NCBI GenBank assembly: GCA_033239125.1
Contig: BSWB01000005.1
Coordinates: forward strand, 139,248,494-139,312,493
From: Fagopyrum homotropicum
Lineage: Eukaryota > Streptophyta > Magnoliopsida > Caryophyllales > Polygonaceae
Length of the DNA stretch: 64,000 bases
Reading direction: 5' to 3'
Shown: positions 12,101 through 26,200 of the stretch, in pieces
How positions within the stretch are numbered: position 1 is the stretch's first letter
Layout of the letters: the number at the start of each line of letters is the position of its first letter
The notes under the pieces: model-generated
Told to the model about the DNA's origin: nothing
Databases searched by the model: none
What the model saw: the letters and a program-made list of their open reading frames with translations, nothing else
Made by a program: the position numbers and the translations under genes

Positions 12101-13927
12101 TGTCTATTTCACAGTTTCAAGATATTTTTTATGGCAAAATGTTGCAAAGGTTTGGGTTTTGTGTGAAAAAATGTTGTCATTTCATGCAGAGTTAGTGAAA
12201 CTAGAACAAGAATCAATGGTTTGATATATGTCAATGTTGTTCATGTGTTGATATCATTTAGGTGAAGCAAAAATAGTTCTTCACCATTGAACCATTCCAA
12301 GTAAAAAAAAAAAAAAACACATATGAAATGTGATTATTTATACTTTTTTCCTTTTCTCAAGGACAATCGGATAATGCGACAGGCTGACGTTGTCATCATT
12401 TATCATAACGGCTCCAATTTATGGCCTAGAATAATTGTTTAGCATCTTGTAATGGATTAAGCTTTATTTGAAAAATGTCCTTTTCCATTGTTTTAGCTCC
12501 CATAGTACTTCCCTTTTCCTGGAGGAGTCTAAAGTAACTAAACAGTGAACTTACACCCGTGCTGTTTTGGTAGACAAGAACTGAGTGTAGATAGCAAATA
12601 AGAAATGAAGACTTGCCTTCTAAGTTCTAAGTAAAACAATCTCATTATGACATATGTGGATATTTTCCCTCTCTTATTTACAAGAATTCCAGGGTCTTAA
12701 CACAAGGGATGAACTTTCTAAACCTTGAAGCACTACTCTTTCCATTGGTTGCAGTTTTAGAACATCGCTTATTTCTATGTTACTTGGAATGCAGTTTTTT
12801 TCCTACTATAACAAGCTTAATAAGTAAATCTGTCATCTTTTTCAACTGTAATTTTTTATGTCTTAGGGTTCAAATGTTCCTTTGGTTGTTAAATGGGCCG
12901 ATACAGAGAGGGAAAGGCAATCTCGGAAAGCGCAGAAAGCTCAATTTCAGGCCTCTAAATTGCCTGTTGATCCATCACAACATCCTTCAGTATTTGGAGC
13001 AATGCCATATGGTTATCTCCCCCCATATAATGGATATGGCTATCAGGTTTGTTTCCTTGATGTCTTATTAAAGTTATTATCAGTATGAAACCCACTTGAA
13101 CATTAGGTTCTTGCATTTCTCAAAATCAATGCTAAAATAGTTAGATCCCTCACTATTGCAGACTCCAGGTAGTTATGGCATTGTACCATATCGCCTACCA
13201 CCAAATCAACCGCCATTTCATAACATTATTCCTACACTGAATCAAGGGAACGGAATACGAGCTGTAAGACCTGATCTTGACCCTGGAGCACAGAGAAGCT
13301 ATCTCGGATCAAGTTATCCTTCTGTTCCAAATGTTCAATACCCTATGGCATACTCCGGAAGAATAATGAATCAAAGACCTTTCCAAGGCTCCCCAGGATC
13401 TGTACCTTCTACAGTTCCAAACAGTCCCCAACTGGGAGCATCTCATGATGTCAGTTCAAGTTCTAAAAGCCAACTTGAAGGTGATCATAAGTTTAAGAGT
13501 ATATGCTGTCACAAATAATGAGGCCCTACTACATTTGCTTTATTTTTCAATAATTCATGTTTTAAATATAGGTCCTCCTGGCTCTAACCTGTTCATTTAC
13601 CACCTACCACAAGAATACGGGGATCAAGATCTCGCAACCTCCTTTCAACCATTTGGAAGGGTATTAAGTGCCAAGGTCTTTGTTGATAAAGCCACTGGCA
13701 TGAGCAAATGTTTTGGTATGATCCTCCCTTACAGCACGGTGTTTTTGACGTTTTTCAGATCTATATCATCTTGGGTCTTATTCTAATTTTCTTTTACAGG
13801 GTTTGTCAGCTACGACTCGCCCACGTCTGCACAGACTGCAATTAAAGTGATGAATGGCTTTCAGTTAGGCAGTAAGAAGTTGAAGGTACAATTGAAGAGA
13901 GACAACAAACAGAAACAATCTTACTGA
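9102..13927 (+). CDS. BRN1: CELF/Bruno-like RNA-binding protein with three RRMs (BRN1/BRN2-like)
   Basis: Exons are 9102-9285, 9487-9569, 11309-11360, 11527-11652, 11999-12078, 12867-13046, 13162-13480, 13572-13715 and 13800-13927. All join in phase to give 431 aa. RRM1 begins at about aa 21 (KLFVGQVPKHM), RRM2 at about 109 (KLFVGMLPKNVSEAEL) and RRM3 at about 348 (LFIYHLPQEYGDQDL, ending KKLKVQLKRDN). A Pro/Gln/Asn-rich linker lies between RRM2 and RRM3, as in CELF/Bruno proteins. Arabidopsis BRN1 and BRN2 are reported to bind 3' UTRs and repress SOC1 translation, delaying flowering; the same role here is inference. Intron 2 is long (1.74 kb). The gene faces the RopGAP gene tail to tail. BRN1 and BRN2 orthology cannot be separated here. 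Confidence 0.93.
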
Positions 13928-14725
13928 TTCAAGAATGAGTCATCTGTGAAGGAAACGAAAAACTGAACTGTAAACCAACACCATGTAAAATCACCACGGA
14001 CGGAGAGGATGGCAGGGTCTATGGCTTTTGACGGTGATTCTGGACGTCGAGGACTCGAAAGCTCGAAGGAGATCAGCTGATTTCAAACACGGTCCTAATC
14101 CTGGAAATTTGTAATTGGTTGTGTATCATCAAATTGATTCTGACATTTAATTTTTAATTCATTGATTTTTCTTAGAGATCAACTCATGGAGCTAGATTTT
14201 AATGTATCTATCCAAAAATAGAAAAAATTGGGAAATGCAGAAGGGGGTCCATTACTTTAATTGCTTCCATTGTGTGATCATCTGTTAACTATAGAGGTAT
14301 CGAGTTTAACTGTAAGACAAACAACGTTAATAAAAACATGTTGAACTTAAGCTTATCACAAAATTACCCAAAATGGATCAAAAATGACAACAAGCAAAAG
14401 GACCTTGCAGATTTTAGATTGATTTCTGAAAAGAGATTAGCCATCCAATCTTATACATCCTCTTACGGAATGAGGAAAACACTACAATACATCCTGAATT
14501 TGAAACTGAGAATGACCATCAGTTAGCAAGTCTACATCAATAAGATGAAACACATCTAAACTAATAAAGGTCAGCCCCAAGCTGAGCCATGACTACCTCC
14601 GACCAGGCGACCACAGAGTTCCGGCTCCGGTTCATATGATGCTAATTTACAGACACGCTAAGAATTACAGATGTATGAAGCTGACTAACACAACAATACT
14701 TTCATTGGGTGATCACAAGGCCGTG
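13928..14725. other. Convergent 3' intergenic region
   Basis: About 800 bp separates the stop codons of two converging genes. It should hold both 3' UTRs. No coding segment or repeat was identified; a 62-codon open frame at 14338-14526 has no family features. Confidence 0.55.
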
Positions 14726-17209
14726 TCAACTTGACATGAGCAACGGGCAAGAAGCACATGCTTTTAATGTTTCCTCCATTTCTTTCACATTTTCATGTCT
14801 ATCGGACACACTTCTCCTAAACGCGGTTTCTTGACCTTTGTTGCCTGTCCTTGTGCTCAGGTCAGATGCACAATCCCTGTTACCATCAGAAAAGGTGATG
14901 CAAGATTCTTCGTGCAAGCCATAACTGGTGTTGCCAACAAGTTCCATGTGTGGTACCTCGTCAGCTTCTATTGCATCTCCCTGATCCAAATGTCTCAAGA
15001 AACATTCTTCTATGTCACTCAATAACTCAGCCTCATCCTTAAGTTCATGCTTATCACGATTACAATCAATAGGACTGCAATTATCATCATCGTCACAATC
15101 AGAAGCAGACCCTCTTGATTCACAGCTCATATCCATCTCCTCTTGGCTATCATAACCCTCATCATCATCATCACTTTGCTGAACGCCGGATGAATGAGAT
15201 GTTGCCGGTGATTTTCCTTCCATTGAGGCTGTCTCTTCTCGTTCCCTCAGGTTTCTCGTAATCAAAGTCTTCAGCAAATTCATCACTTGAACAGCGTGCA
15301 TTAGAGCCGTCAAAGGATCAGACATCTAAACACACAATTCATGTACAGTTATCAGTAAAAAACAAACACTCAGTGATACAAACACAATTCATGTACAGTT
15401 ATCAGTAAAAACCAAACACTCAGTGATACAAACACAAAATCATAATATACATATATAGTTGCTTTCGCATACCTGTGTCATGTTAGGAGCAAAAACCATG
15501 GCAATGTTTCTTGCATTCATCTTGTTAAATTCCTCCTCTTCTACAACATCAGCCATAAGATCAATAGCCCAATTGAGCAATGCAGATTCAGTAGGTTTCA
15601 ACTGCTTAACAAGCTCAGTGTAATCTTCTTCAGAGTTGCACTGAAGAACCTGCTCTGGTGAAAGCCCGTCAAGCACACCAGAAGGGAGCTCCCGGAACCA
15701 TGTTTTGATCAGACCAGCAAGGCAGTGAACGTCGATATCATCAGGGACAATGCCCCTGTTGAGCTGGTCTCTCACATGTTGCTCTTGGCTGTTCTCAGGA
15801 TTAATACGAAATATTCCTTCTGCCTACATAAACAAATAAACCGTTACACATGTAAGCCATTTTATCCATTACAAGGATGCACAGACTTGCTAAAATTGCC
15901 ACCTGCAAACCGCTTTGCGAATACAACCTCTCCTGCATTAGCAAGAGGATGATAGGAACACTGTTTCCTTTAGTATCGTAAGAACATTGCATTGACTCCG
16001 CCGACACACCAAACACACTAGCACTGCACCATCCAAATCAGAAAGGTTCATGTTAAGATGATGGAAAATAAAGCATATATGTAACCACATATGGAAACTC
16101 CATAAATATTCCCCCCTTCTCATTGAATGAACTCGGATATTTCTGCATTATTGTGAAGTTTACCCTAGAAAAAAATATTGATGAACGAGACACATGGAGG
16201 TTCTAAGGTCAATTAGCATGGCGTTTTGGCTATAAAAAAGGATATCCATTGCCACCCTATTATATCCTTATCAAGATACCACAAGAAACCCAATTACTCA
16301 TTTAAGACTTCAAAACCTCTAGAAAAAACTTATTCACAACAGTGTTTTTTGTACATTAATCCAAACAGTATGCAATCAATTCTACCAAGAAAAAAAATAG
16401 TATGCAATCAATACAAAGATGTGACTAGCATTTATTACTACAGCTGATACAAATACAGTGATTACACTAATCTCATTATGGCTAATAAACATCATGTAAA
16501 AGGCAAAGCCTTTTTCTATATTTTTGTCTGGCTAATTGTATCAATGAATCATGGAGTTTTTAACAGTTCTATGAAGGCTTTTGATTCTTAGTTTCTGTAT
16601 TGGGCTTCAAATAGATGGCTTCACATCTAAAGAAGAATTAAAAGCTTCCTCCGTTACACAAACAAAAAAAAACTGAAATTTTGAACTTTTCAACATGAAA
16701 AAACAGATCTGGACTGACCCACCAAGCAAAAGCAGAAATATTTATAACATTTCAACATAAGTGTAACCTGAAAACCTAAAACCCTAAGACAAGGATTTAA
16801 ATCAATCAAACCAAACAAACAAAGAAGTAAATTAAAACCTAATAAAGGGGCGAAAAACCCACCTGGCGCTGGGTACTTTACAAGGAATTTCAACTTGTAA
16901 CTCATCAGGAAGACCTAAGAAGCCATGGAACCTATCAAAGGTGACATGGGTAATGTGTTGAACGTTGGTGGGCCAACCAATCTCCATCTGATGAACAGCA
17001 GAGATGACTTCTTCAGCACCATTTCGATCTACACGGCAAGACACCATTGATTTCCTCAGAGCAGCTAAGATGAAAGCCAACAACGACAGTTGGTTTTGAT
17101 CTTCCTCTGAACTTCCTCCTCCCTTTCCAGGCGGCGCTGGACTCTTAGTGCTTCCTCCTCCTCCTCCTCCACATCCGCCGCCTTTTGTAACCATTACAAG
17201 CCCCGTCAT
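14726..17209 (-). CDS. Rho GTPase-activating protein with CRIB domain (RopGAP)
   Basis: This protein stimulates GTP hydrolysis by ROP/RAC small GTPases, ending ROP signalling at the plasma membrane. Exons, in transcription order, are 17209-16863, 16023-15903, 15823-15473 and 15325-14726, all in phase, giving 472 aa. A Gly-rich N-terminus leads to a CRIB/PAK-box motif at about aa 76-102 (EIGWPTNVQHITHVTFDRFHG). The RhoGAP domain follows, with the probable arginine finger at R162 in AEGIFRI, then DVHCLAGLIKTWFRELP and NARNIAMVFAPNMTQ. The C-terminal tail is acidic (SDDDDEGYDSQEEMD) and poorly conserved. CRIB-then-GAP is the plant RopGAP arrangement. At4g03100 is the likely Arabidopsis counterpart. 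The ATG at 17209 is preceded closely by a CT-rich leader. Confidence 0.93.
15332..15436. repeat. 50-bp tandem duplication in RopGAP intron 3
   Basis: Two copies with a period of exactly 50 bp, near-identical (AACAAAC versus ACCAAAC), each running from CACAATTCATGTACAG to CAGTGATACAAA. They lie between exon 4 (ends 15325) and exon 3 (starts 15473), so they probably sit near the splice branch-point region on the minus strand. Confidence 0.85.
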
Positions 17210-19069
17210 CTCTCTCTAGGGTGGGGTTTGTGGGAAGAAGAAATCAAATGGGAAGTGTCTGTTTGTGCGTCGTATGAGGTGTTTGGAGGTTAAGAGAGAA
17301 GATGGGTCGATTTGAAATGGGTAAAGGACTGATTTTTGTGCTGAGATTTGTTTGTATTTTAATGAGGTGGGTGTGTGGGATTTTGAACTCACAAGCTCTT
17401 TTCTTTTTGTTTTGTTTTGAGATTTTGGATTTTTGGGGTTCGGATTGGAAAGGAGGGTTTCAAACGGCCACTCATTTCAAATTTCTTCAAGGACTACTTT
17501 ATCCTCTCTCTTCCCATCTTTCCAACAACAAACCCATTAATATTTTCAAGATTAAAACTTTCGTCCCCTCATTTTTAAGTTTCATTTAAATATCATATTT
17601 GTAGCATCCCAAATTTGTGTAAGAGTGTAGCATTGAAATTTAAAAAATTGTATTCTATATAGTCTTTGGTAAAAAAATTATATATATAATAATGTATTGT
17701 TGTAGATATTGTCAGTGTAATATTACATTAATTAATGTAAATATCCAATTAGGACTCGTTACAAACTTATTATTTTTAATTATGTTGTCACCAATATTAT
17801 ATTTTAAAAAAGAAATTACGGTATGAAAAATTAGTTTCAAATTCGAAAATGGTTTTCTTATTTCATAATTTATACCGATTGTGTTCGATGAGGGTGGGGT
17901 TAAACTTGAAGAGTTTAATTTATTTTTACCAATCATTTAAAATTACCGAATTACTTTTATTATTGCTATAAAATAAGCAATAAAAATGCGTTTAGTAGTC
18001 AATTTCTTACGGTTATATACCACAGCTAAGAACTTATTATTTGCACTATATAACTAATTTAAAGAATGCTAGATATAATTAGCTATGTTTCACTAAAAAA
18101 ATGTAGAAATAACTAATATAGCTAAGTAGTCAATTTTTAGTACAAATGTGATCATTATTGTCTAATTGTTAAGGTACCGGTTGGTTAGAAGGTGGCTAGT
18201 TTAATTATGGTACTACACGTAGTGGATATGTTAGGTACAATGACTAAGAAAAATCTAAATATATGTTTTAACAACATTTTATTTAATTTATAAAAAAAAT
18301 AAAGAAAAAAGCATCCGAATTCACAAAACCTGGTGATAGTGATATTGGAGCTGAAATTGTGTGCAACAAATGCCATGGATCTCTTTATTATTACCCTACT
18401 TGAATTTGGTGAAGTGAGTAATGTTAAGTTTGTTGCACCAATTACTCCAATATTTATGGCAGTTGACTTTAATTTATGATTCTTAACCCGTAATTGATAA
18501 GATCGAGATTATAACTTTAGTAATATCTAGATCGTGATCATAATAAGATCGAGATCGAGATCGTGATAATATCATTATTATTTAGTTTGCTATATATTAC
18601 TCGTCATTATTCTCTTGTAAAGCCTATATAAAGGTTATTATAATATCAATAAAATTATGGATCTATCTCCACCGTTTTTGTGTCTTCTCCACAAAAAAAT
18701 CTATCAGTAATTCCAAAATTGAATATTGTAAACCAAATACTTTAAAAACTTTAAAGTGAGCTATATATCTGATTATGTCAAGAAAATCAAATTACTTGAT
18801 TTACTTTACTTTCCTTTTTCTTTTCCCAAATTGAATAGTTTTTATTGCTGATTTTTTATAAATAAATATAGCTTATAAAAACTCAATGCTATTAATAAGG
18901 TAAAATTTAAAACCAACCTATTTAAATTTTGAAATTGAAAATCTAACTCCCTAACTTTTCATCTTTTGATTTTAACCTAAATTAATAAATAAATTATTTT
19001 CTTTATTTTGTTCAAAAAGAAATTGGTTGTCAACAAAAAATTAGGACTTTTTTTTAAAGAAATTCAAAA

Positions 19070-19122
<53 letters not shown>

Positions 19123-20229
19123 GAGAGGTTATAAACCAAAGGATTGAAAGTTAGTCAAATGTAATTAACATCCTCCGTAAAAATGATTGATTACAGATAT
19201 TTGAACCTGACAAGGGCTGAATGGCTAATGTCATGTGATCCATGATATTAAACAAATTACTTAGTAAAAAGGGTTAAATTTTACCCTCCTATCTAAAACA
19301 AACTCCTACGTCCCATGTATTTTTTTCGTCTAAATAGTTAAATAAAAATTCACTCCGTTCAAATATAGACTTCATCCTCCAAGGGTTGTAATTTATTTTT
19401 TTTCAAATATTTTATGGGAAAAAGAGAAAGTAAGGTTAAAATAAAAGGATAGACGGAATGAAATGAAACAAAAAGCTATATAGACGGAGTCTGTATACAA
19501 ATACGTATAGAAATACTATTCATAAATAGCATTATAGACAAGGGTGGGGTGCGGTTAGTGTAAGAGAGTATAAAATTGGAAAAGAACGAAAATGGTCAAA
19601 AAAAGAAGGAAGAGAAATTTGAATCGGGAGTGAAGGAATAAGACCGTTGGTAAAGATTGGGTCCCACAAAAATTGAAGTTTTGTGTTCCCGAGGGACATT
19701 GGATCCCATCTCAATATCTCATCTCAGTCACCTGTCCACATTTTTACATGTTTCTTCTATGTGAAATTGCTCTCACTAAATTGACTCTATCTATCTACCT
19801 GCAAAAGGTTAAAATCCATCTTTGCAAGATCCTCTTGTTTTTATTGTCGTCGTATACAGGGTTGTGTAGATCCGGACCGGACTCGGAGATTCACGCGAAC
19901 TATATAGCCATGTGATTAGAAGCAATCCAATCATGTTGGAGAACTTAAAAAAATAGAGGAATCATTATATTACAACTTAAACATTCAGTAGTTCTGTCAA
20001 AGAAATTTAGGGGAAGGGAGCAAATGAAGCAAATTCACTAAATATATTTGGTTGACTTCACTGAATCACTAGAGAAATTAACATTTTGACACACCAAAAT
20101 GGAACAAGAGGAAAAATGAGAGGGTGAAAGAATACAAAAAGTATACAAAACTTGTTATCAAACTCTCCTTTGGATCTGCGCTGCTTTCCAATTTCAATGA
20201 TGAGAATTTTCTTTATAAGTTTCTGCTAT
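17210..20229. other. Intergenic region with RopGAP promoter and low-complexity DNA
   Basis: The first few hundred bases (17210-17500) are the presumed RopGAP promoter and leader. The rest is AT-rich and non-coding. Around 18420-18700 the layout recalls a retroelement LTR fragment: a TGTTGCACC start, GATCGAGATCGAGATCG short repeats, a CCTATATAAAGG TATA-like box and a CAATAAAAT signal. No matching partner or duplication was found. Around 19310-19490 inverted ACTCCGT/GACGGAGT words hint at a decayed MITE. Confidence 0.45.
19073..19121. repeat. (TA)n microsatellite
   Basis: About 24 uninterrupted TA units lie in the spacer between the RopGAP and SCY1-like genes. Confidence 0.95.
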
Positions 20230-23200
20230 CTACATCCCAGATGATGATGTTCTATTGATCCGCTGAGCTCCCAGTTTTGGAGCAGAAGGCTTACCTCGGC
20301 CTCTGCCAGCTGATAAGGGTTTTGCTCTTGTTACAGGTGCTGGAGCTGCTATTGCAGCCCAGGGGTCATCTTCATCACTTGCTGTGGAACTTGCGACATT
20401 ACGTGCCTTTGATGTTGTTCTTGGAGGTGGTGCAGCTATCGAACCCCACAAATCATCGTCTTCATCTTTTGGCTTCTTTGGCTGTAAACTCGTAGCTGCA
20501 GAATGGAGGACTTTTCTGTTAGTAGCCTAAAATTACCAACTAGATTAAACGGCAGCCTGAGTTACTATTACCCTAATAGGAATCATTCAACCCTAAAAAA
20601 GATTCAATAAAATAAATAAAACTAAGATTAAACTTTAGTCCAGTGGAAAAGAACGGTTGAGATCTTATGAACTCACTGGATCGGATTCTGTGTTGTTCAT
20701 ACAAAGAAGGTTGTGGAGACAAAACGAGGGTGAAGGAGTGAAAGAAAGAAGTCATCCAAACTCTAAACCTGAAGTAGTTTAGAAGGAACATTTTCATTTT
20801 TTTCTCTTTTCCTGTTTACATTCTTCCCTTCATTTCTCAACCCACTTAAATAAACAGGATCTCATCAATGAAAAGCTACTAGTACAGTATTACCTGTTGA
20901 TTTAGGGTGCGAAAATGGAGGTTTTGGCTGTGAGACTGGCCGTTTCTGAGCAGCTTGAATGTTTGCAAGGACTGGTGAAGGTTTAGGATCATCAAGGGGC
21001 TCCATGTCATCCCATCCATCTTTGTCACTATTATGATCGTCAGAAATACCATTATCAAGATCTCCCCAACCATCAGTAGATGTTGGAGATGGTGGTGCAG
21101 GTTGTTCAGCCAAATCCATACTAGAGCTTGTTCGCACAGGAGTTGTCAACGTGATGTTACCAGTACTGTCCTTTCCTGCAAATAAGTGGTTACTGAATAA
21201 GAAAAGAGCCAACAAAGGATAATTGGAAGGCGGGAAAATAAATACGCATTGCTACCTGAACTTGCAGTGACAGTTGCTGATGAGAGAGATGTGCTAGAAC
21301 CCACAGAAGTAAGAGGTGCTTGCTCTGAACCTTTGCCTTTCAAAGTTAAATTACTCATGGCCCATCTGCAGCATTGGTTGACTATGGCTCAATTTCATAT
21401 TTACAGGTGCATGCACCAGCAATTCAATCTAGCCAGAACATTGAAAATAGAACCATTCTAGCATGGCACTACTGCAAGTTGCACCTTGCATACTAAGCAG
21501 CAATAGCGAAAAATGCACAAAAACAAAACGGGAGGTGGAATTCATATGCTGTAGAAAAAAATGCAGTATTAATTCGTCCAATTTTTTTGGGTTTCACTAG
21601 GGAACAATTCAAAAAATAAACATGAGCAGTTGCAGAAATTTGAATGTAAATGTCAATATTCAAAGTGAAAAGGGGAGAATATGTAGTGTCAGGACAAAAA
21701 GGGATGAGAGGGTAAATTGAGTATAAGGGATATTTGTTTATAGGCAAAGGGGAAAAGAAGCACAAGGGACGAGAAAGTCGAGAATAACATGACAATATAG
21801 GATAAAAGATAACTAAAAGACTTATCTTAAGTCACCGCCTACAATATATTAAATTACATACCCAAGCAAACCAGCATTTCCTGATAATCCTATAGCATCC
21901 ATACTTCCTTCAGCCGTCTCACCCTGTAACAAACACGTTGAACAGTTTCTTTGTAATCTTACATTTACAGTTAAATGTCAGAGAATAGATGAGAACTTAG
22001 AAGTGAAAAGAGAATTAGGAATATCTTTGGCCAGCCAAGGCTTAAGTGTCATTTAAAGACCCTGACCCCAACAGATAAATCAGATAGTGTATAATTCAAT
22101 TCATAGTTCTACAAAAATGTACATGAATGTAAGTAAGCAAGCAAAATTCCCATGCACATGCATAAGGAAACACACATACAGGTGTTGGACTAATTCTTTT
22201 ATATGTCATTATTTCCTGGTTACTTCTCTAGCGACTTACCTTTTTTATTGTTTTGGCTTAGCCATGGAAATAGCACAACAAAAGTTTACACCTCTGTCCC
22301 TCTGCTTACTCTTTGCAGGGTGGTAAGGTATTAATAACGAAGCATGTACTCTCAATGTGCATATTAACTAATGTAATAGGGGAAATATACATATTAGACT
22401 TCTGCATAAAAAATTACTTCCTAACAGCCTAAAACTAGCAAGGGAAAAGAAGCTGAAACTCAGGAGGGTCAAATATCAAACAGACCTTTTCATAGTATTG
22501 CTTCACTATCTGCAAAAATTGGTCAACTGCCTGAAATGCCTTTAATCGAACATCACTGAAAATTGAATAACAGAAGTAAACAAAACTGGAACTGCATGCT
22601 ACATAAGATATAAGAACAGTTCAAGATAGTGCTAAAAAATGCAGTACTCTTCACAGACAAGAATAAGAATATAAACATAAGACAGAAGGGTACATAAAAA
22701 CTTTAAACATATACAGAAATGCAAAAGGTATTGACCAATTTTGATCTCAACGCATGAGATGGTTCTTTGTACTAATTTTTGTTTCTCAATTTTACTTGCA
22801 ATTTGTTCTCAGGCCACATTTAGTTCATTTTACTTGCAACAAAATATACATACGGATATCTAACACATCCACATTTGAAAAGCTTCTGGGTATATGTATC
22901 ATTTCCTTTGAGTTGACAGGAATAACTGGTCAAACAGACGATGTGATATGATTCATATGAATAATATAGATAAGCCTGATGATGCAGACAACACAAGCTA
23001 AAAGAAAACATCACGATGAAAACAGTGGGCCCCAGTCCACAGGCCCAGACCAACTTAAAAGATAAAATGCAATTGGTAAGCAAGTAAACAATCATGAGAA
23101 GCTTGTCCTATGTAGTGATATTCTGATCGTATATAACACAAGAACGGTGTTTTTAACATGTCTGTGAACAAAAATTTTATTTCTAACTCCCATTTTGTAT

Positions 23201-26200
23201 CATTGCATACATCAAAATAAGTATCATGGAATTGACATCGAGAACAGGAACAACGTAATCTGCCTCGTAAATAATAATTATCATGAATTAAGTAAGTACA
23301 ATGCAGTCATATAGAAATATTTAGTACTTCTACCATTGGCTCAAATGGAATGAGACTAAAAAGAATGATACTATTGCACACAATGATCCTATGTTTCATG
23401 AGATTGACTTCTATCATATTCATTTATCATCCCATTAAAATAATGACTGTAAGTAAAATGAAGTACACATAGAAAGTACTATACGTCTATACCTACAAAG
23501 GGTCTCACATGGGATGAGATTGAAAAGAATGAGAACTCAGTATTGCACACAATGATCCTATGTATCAAGATGTGTACTTATGAGTTTATCATGTTCAGTT
23601 TTTTCATACCATCCCCCTAAGATGTCAAGAATCAAGATAGTGCCATTTTGAAACATCTCTATCTTGAGTCTTGACACGTACATGACACCAATTGACAAAA
23701 CTTCCTTCTTGGAGCAGGAGATTATCACTAGTGATGGTATCAAATACACTAAGAGTCATTGATGAAAGCATGATAATTGCTGTTGAACCTTTATATTAAA
23801 AACACAAACAATATGTTCCATAAGAAAGTAATTAGACATAAAAGTATAGTAAAAACATAGTCCTGTGAAAAGGAAAAAAATTATCACATAAAATAACTTG
23901 AGAGTTCTACATTATATTAATCTTGGGAAGAGGCATCGTTTTCCGACTATGCACTTGAGGTAATTCTATTTTCAACTTGAATACACTTATCATAATGAAA
24001 CAGAATATAAATGGTAAAAAAAGAAACCTGTCAGGATCAACTGCGAGCACAACAACATTTGGAAGAATTCGTGTTGCAATCTCCATGGGATCATAATAAG
24101 AACTAGTGGCACACAAGGCCATTAATCCTGCACATGGAAGCGTAAAAGATATGTTTGAAATTCAAATAAGATAAAAAAAAAAAAGAAGAGAAGATTCATA
24201 TGCCACTAAACTAGCAGCCACAATCAATGTCAAAATGCACAATAATGTAAATTGCGGAATGTACCTGCTCCTCTTGCAGGTGAAAATGTATCACGCAATG
24301 CACGAGCAGTAAATGCATTAATCAAAACTCTTTTCCTTGTCTGCATTCAGTTATGAAATGCACTACAAATTAATAATCACACGAAATAGCCTAATTCCGA
24401 CCAAGAAAACAAACATAAAATAGTCAAAATAGGATAAAGAGAAGCACATTAAAAAAAGAAAACAGGTGTATTCTTCTAACGGACAGACTTCATATATTTC
24501 CTAGACTAACTCAGGAAGTCCGGATAGCAAGTCAATCATTCTCCCTTAGAAGTATGGACCCCACACAAAAAAAATTATATCCAAACAAATGGAGGAAAGA
24601 ACTTACCCCTTCATTGAGATAGCTGGCTATATTTCCAAGTAATATGGTAGTATTTGTTCTAATAGCAGGCTCTTCATCAACCTGCAAAAGTTCCAGAACT
24701 CCACTGAGAAGCTAAAATGAACACTTTGATCGTGAAGAAACAATAAAATCAGAAGGGAAAATTCCACTGACAAATTAGAATCTTGACTTCAATTAGACAT
24801 GGTTGCATTAACAAGCAAAAAAAATCAGGTACCTGTAACTTCGAAAGATACTTCAATAAAGATCCAGACATTGTACGTTGTGAGAGCTGCAATCAACCAA
24901 TCAAAACCATGTCAAAAGAATCTAAGAAAATATGACTACATAATGTACTGTTATGCTTTGTAGAAGAATAACATGCCAAAGGGAAGGTTTTTCGTCTCAT
25001 ATTCCACTCATCAATCAATCAAAACCATGTCATGCAAACCCACTGATCTTTTTCCCTCCCAAAAGCAAAATCTACCAACATACAAAAGAGGATATGTTGA
25101 GAAAGAATTACTATACCTTAGGAGCCAAAATAAGCATAGATTTTAGAGTTAGCTCTCGAAGAAAAGCCGATGTGTCTGAAAATCCATTAGCAACATGAGG
25201 GTACACCTGATTATAAACAACAAAAGATGTATATTATAAGGATACTGAGCAAAGAAAAGAACAATCTTGTTTGCATGTAACTAAAAATAAAACACACTGC
25301 CTCCTAGGAGAGATTGGAAATGGATAAGGCAGTTGACTACAACAGGATAGTTTTCATACTTGTTCATCAACAATTTGAGAAGATAATGACTCCCCATATT
25401 GGTCAATGTGCTGCAACAGGGCAACGCGTACAGCTCGATCACTTGAGGCAAAAAGCTTAACAACAGTTGGCAGCACCTAAAAGATAGGCAAGTTAAAAAT
25501 GTCAATACAAATCTGTCAGTGGTGACTGGCGAGAAAAGGATACTTTAGAAAGAGAACAAAGTGCCTAGAAAATAAGAACAGAGAAGAAGTACAACGCCAA
25601 ATAACCTTGACGGTAAATTCTTCAGGAGGAAGCCAAGAGCCCATTTTCAGCAGTGCTGACAAAGCAGGAGCAGCAGCTGAACCAAATTCCAAGGCAGAAG
25701 CTAGTAGTGGCAATATCTGAAACCAAATTGATAAGTAATATTAAAAGCAATGAATTTGGAGCACGAACACGCCAAGGCACATCAAACATTGCATGATAGG
25801 TCACCTTCTTTAGTACAATTTGGCGAGGAAGCTGCTCAGCCAGATTTGGAAGCTTGCGGAAAAAGGTATCTTTCTCAACACTGTCCTTTAAACTGAGAAC
25901 CTCCATAAACCGTATTGTATCAACCAACTTATTCTGAAAATATTCTGTCAAAATAATCATGGTTATATACAAATTTGGAGAATTCAAATGAACATATAAC
26001 CAGCAAAAAAATTGTTACACGCAGACTAAATAACTAAGTTGCAAACTAACTTACTAATACAAGACACGCAGAAAGCGAACATTAATACACTTAGGATAGA
26101 TACAAATATCTTAAACAAACTGTATAGTGTCTTAACAGGAGCTCAATCAAGGAAGCTAGGAGCTTACCGTTTTCTGTAAGTTTTGACGTATTAAGCCTTT

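Noticed and set aside
14726..15025. Plus-strand open frame overlapping the RopGAP last exon
   Set aside because: It is antisense to a well-supported coding exon and has no independent features.
18420..18700. Possible copia LTR fragment with TATA-like CCTATATAAAGG
   Set aside because: No paired LTR, PBS, PPT or target duplication was found; kept only as a remark in the intergenic entry.
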